A DNA stretch of 64,000 bases from JAJPKK01 sp963781195 (lineage in GTDB: Bacteria > Pseudomonadota > Alphaproteobacteria > Rhizobiales > Xanthobacteraceae), in contig CAWAEZ010000017.1 of NCBI GenBank assembly GCA_963781195.1, forward strand, positions 21,073 through 85,072, read 5' to 3'. The notes under the pieces were generated by a model that was given only the letters and a program-made list of their open reading frames with translations, did no database searches and was not told the origin of the DNA. Made by a program: the position numbers and the translations under genes. Shown in pieces: positions 35,356 to 44,478 of the stretch. Every line of letters begins with the position of its first letter. Positions within the stretch are counted from its first letter, which is position 1.

Positions 35356-36885
35356 TCAAGGTCGCGCGCCATAGGGCACGACCTGGGCCGTCAACACATC
35401 GATCTTCATCTCCGGCGGCGGTCCCGGGCGATTCCACCAGCCGCCGCCGAGAGCCATGAACAGGGCCGCCGTGTCGGACAGCCGGTTTGCCTGTGCCTGG
35501 ACCCGCTGCAGCACCGCCTGCTGGTAGGTGATCTGCGCATTCAGAAGGTAGAGGAAGTTGGCGTTGCCGCTCTGCATCTGCTGCTGGGCGAGGTCCAGGC
35601 TGACTTTCGAGGCGCGTTCGAAATCTCGCACGGCCTTTAGCGCGTCGGCGTCGTTTTGGATGGCGCGCAGCGCGTCGGCGACGTTCTGGAACGCCGTGAC
35701 CACCGTGGTGCGGTAATTCCAGGCCGCTTGGTCGAGGGCGGCGCCGGCGGCGCGACGCTGGTGCAGGAGGGAGAAACCGTCGAGCACCGTGTGAGTGGCG
35801 TTGGCTCCCAGCGACCAGAAGATGTTTTCCGGAGCGATGAAGCCGGTGAGCCAAGGAGCCTGGTACCCGCCGACGGCGCTGAGCGTGACGTTGGGGAGCA
35901 TGTTCGCCGTGGCGACCCCCACCTGGGCGCTCGCCGAATGCAACAGTTCCTCGGCCGCACGGACGTCCGGGCGTTGCTCGACAAGCTGAGACGGGAGGCT
36001 GACGGGCAGTTCGACCGGCAGGTCGATCGACGCGAGGGTGAAGGTTTCGGGCGGCGCGTCAGCCGGCAGCCGGCCAGCGAGCGCCGCGAGCAGGTTACGC
36101 TGCTGCGCCAGCGCCTTGCGCAACGGCGGCAACAACACCTTGGTCTGGGCGACCGCAGCCTCCTGGGTCGCCACGTCGTTGCGGTTGGCATACCCCTCCA
36201 TGAACTGGCGGCGGAGCAGCTCGAGCATCTTCGTGTTGATGACGACCAGCTGGTTGGTGGCCTCGATCTGCGCCCGCAGCGACGCCTCCTGGATGGCCGC
36301 GACGACGACGTTGGCGGTCAGCGTCAGGTAAGCCGCCTCCACCATGAAGCGCTGGGAATCCTCCTGCGCCTGCAATGACTCCACCGTGCGCCGCTCCAGA
36401 CCCCACACGTCGAGGCCGTAGGTCACGGCCACCTGGGCGGTGTAGAGGTCGAAGCGCTGCGCCCCGTTGTTCAGGGTCGGCGCAACGGTCTCCGCGAGTT
36501 GGCTGCGCGTCGGATTGAAGTTCGCCTGCGCCTGCGGGAAAAATTTTCCCTGCTCGGCGTAGACCATTTCCTTGGCGACGCGCAGGGCAGAGATCGTGGC
36601 CTGGAGATTGGGATTTCCCTCGAGCGATTGCCGGACGATCGCATTCAGAGCCGGCGAGTGGAACAGGGCCCACCAGTCGCCGGGAATATCGCGCCCGTTG
36701 ACGAAGTGCTGGGCCCGGCCGCCGCGAACGTCGGTTGAGCTGGTCGACGGCGCCAGCGGCTCCTTGGTGTAACGGTTATCCTCGGGAGGTGCGGGATGCG
36801 CAAAATCCGGCCCCACCGCGCAGCTGGAAACCAGCGTCGCGGCACCGAACAAGGCGACCAGAACCAGCCCCCGCTTCCCAACCAT
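35356..36885 (-). CDS. OprM/NodT-family outer-membrane efflux lipoprotein, copy 1
   Basis: Outer-membrane channel for RND pumps. The ATG at 36885 (MVGKRGLVLVALFGAATLVS) leads to a lipobox with Cys in SSCAVGPDF. The two barrel-helix repeats are LTANVVVAAIQEASLRAQIE and the later segment DADALKAVRDFERAS. RRPDV-like signature: QLVEQRPDVRAAEELL. Divergent from the metal-type pump beginning at 37254, its likely partner. Confidence 0.92.
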   Translation of the reverse strand: MVGKRGLVLVALFGAATLVSSCAVGPDFAHPAPPEDNRYTKEPLAPSTSSTDVRGGRAQHFVNGRDIPGDWWALFHSPALNAIVRQSLEGNPNLQATISALRVAKEMVYAEQGKFFPQAQANFNPTRSQLAETVAPTLNNGAQRFDLYTAQVAVTYGLDVWGLERRTVESLQAQEDSQRFMVEAAYLTLTANVVVAAIQEASLRAQIEATNQLVVINTKMLELLRRQFMEGYANRNDVATQEAAVAQTKVLLPPLRKALAQQRNLLAALAGRLPADAPPETFTLASIDLPVELPVSLPSQLVEQRPDVRAAEELLHSASAQVGVATANMLPNVTLSAVGGYQAPWLTGFIAPENIFWSLGANATHTVLDGFSLLHQRRAAGAALDQAAWNYRTTVVTAFQNVADALRAIQNDADALKAVRDFERASKVSLDLAQQQMQSGNANFLYLLNAQITYQQAVLQRVQAQANRLSDTAALFMALGGGWWNRPGPPPEMKIDVLTAQVVPYGARP

Positions 36886-37253
36886 CCAGAATTCCCCACC
36901 GCCGCGCCGGCCAGTGCCGCAAAGCGACCCCATACGCGACGTTTACTCATTATTAACGTACGAACAGAAACGCCAACGAGGAAACTGGGATTTTTGTCAT
37001 TGACCGAAGATTCATCGGCACCTGCATTGTTTTTGACACACCCGATCGGCCAGCCGGTGAACGCCCCCGGATCCCGCCGTCGCGCGACCGGTGCCGCGCC
37101 GATCAAGTCCTTGACTCGTCAACATACTTCCAGCGCGCACTCCAGCGGCCCAGGGGCCGCAATCGACTAGTATTTGTCACAGTAGACCCTGTATAAATGC
37201 CATGGCCATGGTCTCCCATCCCACACAGGCCCCCTTGGACGGCATTCGCGGAC
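36886..37253. promoter_or_regulatory. Divergent control region of efflux module 1
   Basis: About 370 bases between the outer-membrane lipoprotein (minus) and adaptor 1 (plus), with no supported gene. It contains AT-rich patches (around 36945-36960 and TATAAA at 37192-37197) and a TCACAGTAG at 37177-37185 that recurs at a similar distance upstream of adaptor 2 (43124-43132). Promoters for both genes should be here; the exact elements are not resolved. Confidence 0.45.
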
Positions 37254-38484
37254 ATGAGAATCGCAAGCCCTACCTTCGCGGTGTGCGCGGGTGCTACGCT
37301 GGCAGTGGCGGGTTTCGCCGTCGGCATCTATTTCGCCGTCGTTGCGGGACGGGCGCCGCGACTCGAGGGGGGGATCGCCCACGCCATCGAGTTCACCCGA
37401 TTCGGCGAATCGGGGATCGGACGCCGCCCCTGCCGCGGACAGCGTCGAGTTGTCGGAGACCCAGCTCAAGCTGGTCAAGGTCACCGCCATCGAGGAGCGT
37501 GATTTCCCGATCGAGAAGGGCGCGGTCGGCAGCATCGACTTCAACCAGGACCTGCTGACCCAGATTTTCACCCCCTATGCGGGGCGCATCATCGGGCTGT
37601 TCGCCAAGGTCGGCGACGAGGTCAAGAAGGGCCAGTTGCTGTTCACCATCGACAGCCCGGACCTGCTGCAGGCCAGTTCGACCCTGATCTCGGCGGCCGG
37701 AGTGCTGCAACTCACCACCAGGAACCTCGCCCGCCTCAAGTCGCTCTACGAGACCCGCGCCATCTCGCAGAAGGAGCTCGAGCAGGTCACCTCCGACCAG
37801 CAGACCGCCGACGGCGCGCTGCGCGCCGCCCGCGATGCCGTGCGCATCTTCGGCAAGACCGACGCCGAGATGGATCGCATGATCATCGACCGCAAGGTCG
37901 ATCCGACCCTCGTCGTCAACAGCCCGATCGCCGGCCGCATCACTGCGCGCAATGCCGCGCCGGGATTGTACGTGCAGCCGGGCAACGCGCCGGCGCCCTT
38001 CGTGGTCGCCGACATCTCCACCATGTGGATGCTCGCCAACGTCACCGAGGGCGACAGCCCGGCCTTCAGCGTCGGCCAGGAGGCCAAGGTCAGCGTCCTC
38101 GCCTTCCCCAACCGCATCTTCGAGGGCCGCATCACCACCATCTCGTCCTCGGTCGACCCGACCACGCGGCGCATGCTGGTGCGCTCGGAAGTGGCCGACC
38201 CCAAGCACGAGTTGCGGGCCGGCATGTTCGCCACCTTCGTGATCCGCACCGGCGCCCCGGAGCGCTCGCTGGCGATTCCCCTCGACGGCGTGGTGCGCGA
38301 GGGCGACGGCACCATGACCGCATGGGTCACCGCCGACCGCCGCCGCTTCACCAAGCGCACCGTCAAGATCGGATTGGTGCATGACGGCTACAACCAGATT
38401 CTTCAAGGCGTCCGGCCCGGCGAGCTGGTCGCCACCGAAGGCGCCATCTTCCTGAGCAACGCTCTGACGCTGGCGGCGAAGTGA
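37254..38484 (+). pseudogene. CzcB/CusB-like RND adaptor, copy 1, frameshifted
   Basis: Adaptor of a heavy-metal-type RND pump. The first 46 residues (ATG 37254; MRIASPTFAVCAGATLAVAG, a signal-anchor) and the body (from SPDSANRGSDAAPAADSVEL to the end) are in different frames. The break is at GAGTTC (37389-37394); reading GAGTC joins them as HAIESPDSAN, matching the layout of copy 2. Body features: VGDEVKKGQLLFTIDSPDLL (lipoyl), VVNSPIAGRITARNAAPGLY and LRAGMFATFVIRTGAPERSL. From 37490 to 38372 it is nearly identical in DNA to copy 2. The gene may be intact in the organism. Confidence 0.85.
37490..38372 (+). repeat. Adaptor tract near-identical to 43439-44321
   Basis: 883 bases that match 43439-44321 with no gaps and about nine mismatches by eye. 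The rest of the two modules, including the adaptor ends and the permeases, is clearly diverged at DNA level. Direct orientation, 5,949 bases apart. Confidence 0.9.
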
Positions 38485-38545
38485 GACTGCTCGCGGGTCG
38501 GCATGGCGACGGACCGCACGAAGCCCTCCCAAGGAGATTCCGCCG

Positions 38546-41500
38546 GTGATCAAGGGTCTGCTCGTTTTTGGTCTGACGCGGCGGCCGATCGTGCTCCTGA
38601 TTCTCATGCTGTTCGCGGGCGGCGGCACGCTCGCTTTTTTCAAGCTCAACATCGAAGCCTATCCGAACCCGGCGCCGGTGATTCTCGAGATCACTGCTCA
38701 GACCGCGGGTCTTTCCGCCGAGGAGATGGAACGTTACTACACCATCCCGATGGAAATCGGTCTCGCCATTACGCCGGGCGTCGACAACATCCGCTCGACC
38801 TCTTTTTACGGCCTCTCCTTCGTCCGCGTCACTTTCTACTACAGCGTCGACTATTATTTTGCGCTCACGCAGGCCGCGATCAATCTGCAGCAGAACGTCA
38901 GCCTCCCCAACAACGTCACGCCGCAAATTCTCGGGTCGAGTCTGGTCGGCGAAATCTACCGCTACCAGGTGGTGGGGCCGCCGCACTTCGGTTTGACCAA
39001 CCTGAGGACCGTTCAGGACTGGATCCTGCAACGTCGTTTCCTGTCGGTGCCGGGCGTCGTTCAGGTCAACACCTGGGGCGGGACCACCAAGGAATACCAG
39101 GTCGAAGTCGACCTGCATAAGCTCGACGCCTACAACGTCACGCTTCCCCAGGTCATCAGCGCGGTCTCCAACGCCAACGTCAACGTCGGTGGACGGACCG
39201 TCAATATCGGGCAGCAATCGGTCAATATTCGCGGCGTGGGACTGATCGACAGTGGGGGCGCCACCGACCTCACGCAAGGCTTCCACGTCGGCGATATGGA
39301 GGACATCGTTCTCACCCAGAGCAACGGCGTACCGGTGCAGGTGAAGGACGTTGCGAGGGTGCAGGTCGGCAACGCGCCACGGCTCGGCAAGGCCGGACGC
39401 GACAAGGAAGACGACGTCGTGGCGGCGATCCTGGTGATGAACCGCACGCTGCACACGAACGACGTCGCTGCGCGCATCGCCGCGGAGGTCACCAAGATAA
39501 ATTCCGACGGCAGCCTGCCGCCGGGCGTCAAGATCGTCCCGTTCTACGAACGCACGACCCTCGTGGGCGTGACGACGAAGACGGTCATGCACAATCTGGT
39601 TTTCGGGTTCATCCTCATCTTCATCGTGCAATGGCTGTTTCTCGGCGACCTGCGCAGCGCGATCATCGTCGGCATCAACATTCCGTTCGCCCTGTTCTTC
39701 AGCATCATCATCCTGGTGCTGCGCAACGAGGACGCCAACCTCTTGTCCGTCGGCGCCGTGGATTTCGGCATCATCGTCGACGCGGCGGTGATCCTGGTGG
39801 AGAACATCTACCGCAACTTCCAGGGGACGTCGGGCCAACGACAGCTCATCCTGCACGAGCTGGCCGAGGGAAAATGGGGCACCGACCCGACCGGCTCGAT
39901 GAACCAGTCCGGCCAGCAGATGTGGACGGACCGGCTCCGCCTGATCTTCATCAGCGCCCTACAAATCGACAAGGCGGTGTTCTTCTCGACGGCCATTATC
40001 GTTGCCGCGTTCATCCCGCTGTTCACCATGCAGGGGGTCGAGGGCCAGATTTTCAGCCCGATGGCGCGAACCTACGCCTACGCCCTGATCGGCGCGCTGA
40101 TCGCGACCTTCACCGTCACACCCTGCCTCGCGTCCCTTCTGCTCCCCGAGCACATTCACGAGGCCGAGACCGTGGTCGTGCGATGGATACGCGCGGTCTA
40201 TACGCCGGTGCTCAACTGGTCGCTCAACCACCGCATCTCCATGGTCACCCTCGGGGCGATTTTTCTCCTGGCCAGCGGCTTCGTCGGTTCGCGCCTCGGC
40301 GGCGAATTCCTGCCCGCGCTCGAGGAAGGCAACCTGTGGATTCGCGCGACCATGCCCCCGACCATATCGCTCGAGGCGGGGATGCCGCTCGTCAATCGAA
40401 TGCGCGAGATGATCATGCGCTATCCCGAGGTCATCACGGTGATCTCGCAGCACGGCCGTCCCGACAATGGAAGCGATGCCGCGGGCTTCTTCAATGCCGA
40501 ATTCTTCGTCCCGCTCAAGCCGTTCGACGAGTGGCCGTCGGACATGAACAAGGAGAAGCTCATCGACGAGCTCCAGGCTTCGTTCGCCAAGGAGTTCACC
40601 GGCATCGGCTTCAACTTCTCCCAATACATTCAAGACAATGTCGAGGAAGGGCTGTCCGGAGTGCGCGGCGCCAACTCGGCGAAGATCATCGGTCCCGACC
40701 TCGTGATGCTGGAAAAGCTCGCCTCCGAGGCCATGCATGAAATGGCGCAGGTCAAGGGCATCACCGATCTCGGAATTTTCTATGTCCTCGGGCAGCCGAA
40801 CCTCAATATCGCGGTCGATCGAGCCAAGGCGGCCCGCTACGGCCTCAATATCTCGGACGTCAACACGGTCGTCCAGGCGGCGCTGGGGGGGACGGTCGCG
40901 ACCACCCTGCTCGAGGCCGACCGCCAGTTCAACGTAACGGTTCGGGCCGCTCCGGAATTTCGCGACAGCCTCGACGCCATCCGCAATATCAAGGTCGGCT
41001 ACCAGACCTCCTCGGGCAACGCCTATATTCCGCTGAACCAGCTTGCCAAAATCACCTTGGACACCGGCTCCTCCTACATCTTCCACGAGCGCAACCAACG
41101 GTTCGTTCCGATCAAGTTCAGCGTGCGCGGACGCGATCTCGCCGGCGCGGTGGCGGAGGCCCAGCAGCGCATCGCGCAGAACGTGACGCTTCCAATCGGC
41201 TACCGGATCGACTGGGCCGGCGAGTTCGAGGGCATGCAGCAGGCCCAGAAGCGGTTGGCGATGATCGTCCCCGTCGCGCTCGTCCTCATTCTGGTGCTGC
41301 TCTACAGTCTCTTCAATTCGCTCCGCGACGCCCTCATGGCCTTGCTCGGAATTCCGTTCTCGGTTGCCGGCGGTCTCCTCGCCCTTTACATCTCGGACCT
41401 CAATTTCAGCATTTCCGCCGCGATCGGATTTGTCTCGCTGTTCGGTGTTTCGGTGATGAGCGGCATCCTGATCATTTCGGCGTATCATCGAATTTTCGCG

Positions 41501-41788
41501 ACCGGCATGAGCACGATCGACACGATGTTCGAAGCGGTCGGCCAACAAATGCGTCCCATCATGATGATGGCTCTGTCGGCCTGCATCGGATTGTTCCCGG
41601 CCGCCGTTTCGACCGGCATAGGAAGCCAAGTCCAGCGGCCGCTCGCGACCGTCGTCGTCGGCGGCATGTTGGTCGGGCCGATTCTGCTGTTGATCGTCGT
41701 GCCGGCGGTCATGAGCCTGATCATGGATTGGCGGAGGTCGCCGACGCCTGCGGCGAACGGCACCGAAGAGGATATGGCGCAAATCTAA
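38546..41788 (+). CDS. RND permease, heavy-metal (HME) type, copy 1
   Basis: Inner-membrane pump of the CzcA/CusA class. The TM4 motif is SVGAVDFGIIVDAAVILVEN (about residues 400-420), with the single-Asp arrangement of metal exporters rather than the double Asp of drug exporters. GTG start with AAGGAG 10 bases upstream. The carboxyl half has GEFEGMQQAQKRLAMIVPVA and ISAAIGFVSLFGVSVMSGIL. 1080 aa. It follows adaptor 1 by 61 bases. Which metal, if any, cannot be inferred. Confidence 0.93.
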   Translation: MIKGLLVFGLTRRPIVLLILMLFAGGGTLAFFKLNIEAYPNPAPVILEITAQTAGLSAEEMERYYTIPMEIGLAITPGVDNIRSTSFYGLSFVRVTFYYSVDYYFALTQAAINLQQNVSLPNNVTPQILGSSLVGEIYRYQVVGPPHFGLTNLRTVQDWILQRRFLSVPGVVQVNTWGGTTKEYQVEVDLHKLDAYNVTLPQVISAVSNANVNVGGRTVNIGQQSVNIRGVGLIDSGGATDLTQGFHVGDMEDIVLTQSNGVPVQVKDVARVQVGNAPRLGKAGRDKEDDVVAAILVMNRTLHTNDVAARIAAEVTKINSDGSLPPGVKIVPFYERTTLVGVTTKTVMHNLVFGFILIFIVQWLFLGDLRSAIIVGINIPFALFFSIIILVLRNEDANLLSVGAVDFGIIVDAAVILVENIYRNFQGTSGQRQLILHELAEGKWGTDPTGSMNQSGQQMWTDRLRLIFISALQIDKAVFFSTAIIVAAFIPLFTMQGVEGQIFSPMARTYAYALIGALIATFTVTPCLASLLLPEHIHEAETVVVRWIRAVYTPVLNWSLNHRISMVTLGAIFLLASGFVGSRLGGEFLPALEEGNLWIRATMPPTISLEAGMPLVNRMREMIMRYPEVITVISQHGRPDNGSDAAGFFNAEFFVPLKPFDEWPSDMNKEKLIDELQASFAKEFTGIGFNFSQYIQDNVEEGLSGVRGANSAKIIGPDLVMLEKLASEAMHEMAQVKGITDLGIFYVLGQPNLNIAVDRAKAARYGLNISDVNTVVQAALGGTVATTLLEADRQFNVTVRAAPEFRDSLDAIRNIKVGYQTSSGNAYIPLNQLAKITLDTGSSYIFHERNQRFVPIKFSVRGRDLAGAVAEAQQRIAQNVTLPIGYRIDWAGEFEGMQQAQKRLAMIVPVALVLILVLLYSLFNSLRDALMALLGIPFSVAGGLLALYISDLNFSISAAIGFVSLFGVSVMSGILIISAYHRIFATGMSTIDTMFEAVGQQMRPIMMMALSACIGLFPAAVSTGIGSQVQRPLATVVVGGMLVGPILLLIVVPAVMSLIMDWRRSPTPAANGTEEDMAQI

Positions 41789-41823
41789 CGGGCACGCGGC
41801 TTGGCGAAAGGATCGCGTCGATC

Positions 41824-42291
41824 ATGAGAAGCCATCGATACAGCTTGCGGACTTTGACTGCCGTCCTCGCCGCCGTCGCCGTCACGACATGCGCCGCGTT
41901 TGCGCAGCCAGCCAAGACCGACGCGAGGTCTCATCCCCCGGAAGTCTCGCCATCCGCCACCCCCGGCCATCCCGCCGTTACGATGCCAGCCACGCCGCCC
42001 GCTAACGCAGTCGGCCTGGCGCCGACCGGCGCCGCCGGCCAGGCATTTGGCGCGATGCACCCACTCGGAAACATCGGCGGCAACGGCCCGAAGTCCGGTA
42101 TCGGCGGCGGCGTCACCGAGTTTCGCTCCGCACCGTCCCACCCTGTGCCGATCGTGGGTGCAGCGAATCGTCCGACCAGCTTGAACGGCTCTCAGATGCA
42201 TAGCCCGAACGCACACGCCTCGACGTTGGGAGGAATTGGCCATGCCCCGTCCGGAGTGCTCGGAGGTCCGAGCATAAAGCCGAGGCGTTAG
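41824..42291 (+). CDS. Small secreted His-rich protein, module 1
   Basis: 155 aa, unknown family. The ATG at 41824 gives a signal peptide (MRSHRYSLRTLTAVLAAVAV, cut near FAQ). The mature part is Pro/Gly/Asn-rich with seven His (as SHP, GHP, MHP, MHS, AHA) and ends in SLNGSQMHSPNAHASTLGGI. The equivalent protein after permease 2 has a matching INGTTMGHTNPSTIGG segment, so the two are likely homologous. Position right after a metal-type permease suggests a periplasmic metal-binding helper (inference). Confidence 0.72.
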   Translation: MRSHRYSLRTLTAVLAAVAVTTCAAFAQPAKTDARSHPPEVSPSATPGHPAVTMPATPPANAVGLAPTGAAGQAFGAMHPLGNIGGNGPKSGIGGGVTEFRSAPSHPVPIVGAANRPTSLNGSQMHSPNAHASTLGGIGHAPSGVLGGPSIKPRR

Positions 42292-42439
42292 GCACGACGC
42301 ACGCAGTGTAATCACCTATTAAGGCTCTTTGGACTGCGATTAGTCTCAGTATTCATCGTTTGGTGATCGGGACACACTCCCCGCGGGGCATTCGCTTCAT
42401 GTAATTATATTTTCGAGACGCAGGGGGCCGCGAGCGGCC

Positions 42440-43078
42440 GTGACGGAGCTTCATTTTTCAAACGGGGGCCGCAGACTCGATCCGCGAAAAAAGATCCTCT
42501 GCATCGAGGACGACCGTGGGGCTGCCGCACTGATCGTGGAAGAGCTCGCCGACCGAGGCTTCGAAGCGATCGTCGCCTATGACGGGCAGGCGGGTTTTGT
42601 CGCCATCCTCAAGGAAATGCCGGATCTCGTGCTTTGCGATATCAACATGCCGGCAATGTCGGGATTCGAGGTGCTGGAGCGGCTGGTCGAAATTGCCCCC
42701 CGGCTCGGGCATATTCCCTTCGTGTTTCTCACCGCGATGACCGACCGCGACAGCGAACTGCGCGGACGGCGGTTGGGAGCGGACGACTACGTCGTCAAGC
42801 CGGTCGACTTCGACAGGCTGCACGCGATCATCAATGCCCGTCTTGCCGGCGTCGCCCGCAACGGCACCTGGCCGAAGCTCGTCGACTTGAACGCGCGCGA
42901 GATCGAGATGCTGACCTGGGTCGCGCGCGGCAAGACATCGGCGCAGATTGCGAAAATGCTCGGCATCTCCAAACGCACGATCGACTTCCATCTCGACAAT
43001 GCCCGGATCAAGCTCGGGGCGGCGACCCGCACCCAGGCGGCCATAAAAGCAACCGTTGGCCGGCTGATAGAACCTTAA
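42440..43078 (+). CDS. Response regulator, REC plus LuxR-type HTH, module 1
   Basis: 212 aa from GTG 42440. The receiver has the acidic pair in CIEDD, the phospho-acceptor Asp67 in LVLCDINMP, Thr in FLTAM, and Lys in DDYVVKPVDF. The HTH is LNAREIEMLTWVARGKTSAQ through SKRTIDFHLDNARIKLGAAT. Strongly like the regulator at 48590-49195. No kinase is adjacent, so it may share the kinase at 49346-51034. Confidence 0.9.
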   Translation: MTELHFSNGGRRLDPRKKILCIEDDRGAAALIVEELADRGFEAIVAYDGQAGFVAILKEMPDLVLCDINMPAMSGFEVLERLVEIAPRLGHIPFVFLTAMTDRDSELRGRRLGADDYVVKPVDFDRLHAIINARLAGVARNGTWPKLVDLNAREIEMLTWVARGKTSAQIAKMLGISKRTIDFHLDNARIKLGAATRTQAAIKATVGRLIEP

Positions 43079-43123
43079 CCAGAGTCGCAGGACGGCGCCT
43101 GCGGACCTCCGCGGTGTGATCAA

Positions 43124-43132
43124 TCACAGTAG
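43124..43132 (+). promoter_or_regulatory. TCACAGTAG motif upstream of adaptor 2
   Basis: The same nine bases occur at 37177-37185; the distances to the adaptor ATGs are 69 and 66 bases. In copy 2 it partly overlaps GTGATCAATCAC (43116-43127), a small inverted repeat. A shared operator is possible. Confidence 0.35.
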
Positions 43133-43197
43133 CTAAAGGCAGTGGGCGCGATCATGTTGCAGGTGCGAAGACTCCCCCTAGTGCAGCGTTTTCCACT

Positions 43198-44433
43198 ATG
43201 ATGAGAGACCCCAAGCGCACCATGACGATCGGCGCGGCCGCTGGGCTGGCGGCGTTGGGCTTCGTGGCCGGCATTTATTTTGCTGTCACCGCAGGCAAGG
43301 CGCCGACGCTCGAGAGCGGTGTCGCTCATGCCGTGGAAACGCCGAATGCCGCAAGCCGGGACGCCGGCGCGCAGCCGGCCGCCGCGGAGAACGTGGAGCT
43401 ATCCGAGACTCAGCTCCGCGCCCTCAAGGTGGGGGCGGTCGAGGAGCGTGATTTCCCGATCGAGAAGGGCGCGGTCGGCAGCATCGACTTCAACCAGGAC
43501 CTGCTGACCCAGATCTTCACCCCCTATGCGGGGCGCATCATCGGGCTGTTCGCCAAGGTCGGCGACGAGGTCAAGAAGGGCCAGTTGCTTTTCACCATCG
43601 ACAGCCCGGACCTGCTCCAGGCCAGTTCGACCCTGATCTCGGCGGCCGGAGTGCTGCAACTCACCACCAGGAACCTCGCCCGCCTCAAGTCGCTCTACGA
43701 GACCCGCGCCATCTCGCAGAAGGAGCTCGAGCAGGTCACCTCCGACCAACAGACCGCCGACGGCGCGCTGCGCGCCGCCCGCGATGCCGTGCGCATCTTC
43801 GGCAAGACCGACGCCGAGATGGATCGCATGATCACCGACCGCAAGGTCGATCCGACCCTCGTCGTCAACAGCCCGATCGCCGGCCGCATCACTGCGCGCA
43901 ATGCCGCGCCGGGATTGTACGTGCAGCCGGGCAACGCGCCGGCGCCCTTCGTGGTCGCCGACATCTCCACCATGTGGATGCTCGCCAACGTCACCGAGAG
44001 CGACAGCCCGGCCTTCAGCGTCGGCCAGGAGGCCAAAGTCAGCGTCCTCGCCTTCCCCAACCGCATCTTCGAGGGCCGCATCACCACCATCTCGTCCTCG
44101 GTCGACCCGACCACGCGGCGCATGCTGGTGCGCTCGGAAGTGGCCGACCCCAAGCACGAGCTGCGCGCCGGCATGTTCGCCACCTTCGTGATCCGCACCG
44201 GCGCCCCGGAGCGCTCGCTGGCGATTCCCCTCGACGGCGTGGTGCGCGAGGGCGACGGCACCATGACCGCATGGGTCACCGCCGACCGCCGCCGCTTCAC
44301 CAAGCGCACCGTCAAGATCGGGCTCTCCCACGACGGCTACATGCAAATCCTCGAAGGCGTCCGGCCCGGCGAGCTGGTCGCTACCGAAGGCGCCATTTTC
44401 CTGAGCAATGCGCTCGCGGTCGCGACGCGCTGA
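43198..44433 (+). CDS. CzcB/CusB-like RND adaptor, copy 2
   Basis: 411 aa, intact. Signal-anchor MMRDPKRTMTIGAAAGLAAL, then the ENVELSETQLRALKVGAVEE segment, lipoyl-hairpin (VGDEVKKGQLLFTIDSPDLL), LKSLYETRAISQKELEQVTS and barrel parts as in copy 1. The block 43439-44321 is almost identical to copy 1, while the amino and carboxyl ends differ. Partner of the permease 45 bases downstream. Confidence 0.93.
   Translation: MMRDPKRTMTIGAAAGLAALGFVAGIYFAVTAGKAPTLESGVAHAVETPNAASRDAGAQPAAAENVELSETQLRALKVGAVEERDFPIEKGAVGSIDFNQDLLTQIFTPYAGRIIGLFAKVGDEVKKGQLLFTIDSPDLLQASSTLISAAGVLQLTTRNLARLKSLYETRAISQKELEQVTSDQQTADGALRAARDAVRIFGKTDAEMDRMITDRKVDPTLVVNSPIAGRITARNAAPGLYVQPGNAPAPFVVADISTMWMLANVTESDSPAFSVGQEAKVSVLAFPNRIFEGRITTISSSVDPTTRRMLVRSEVADPKHELRAGMFATFVIRTGAPERSLAIPLDGVVREGDGTMTAWVTADRRRFTKRTVKIGLSHDGYMQILEGVRPGELVATEGAIFLSNALAVATR
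43439..44321 (+). repeat. Adaptor tract near-identical to 37490-38372
   Basis: Second copy of the direct repeat. Mismatches seen include the codons giving Thr for Ile (DRMIT versus DRMII) and Ser for Gly (TESD versus TEGD); the others I found are silent. Confidence 0.9.
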
Positions 44434-44478
44434 CGGCGCGTCATGGTCGCGGCGTCGCGTCACGAGTAGAGGTAATCC

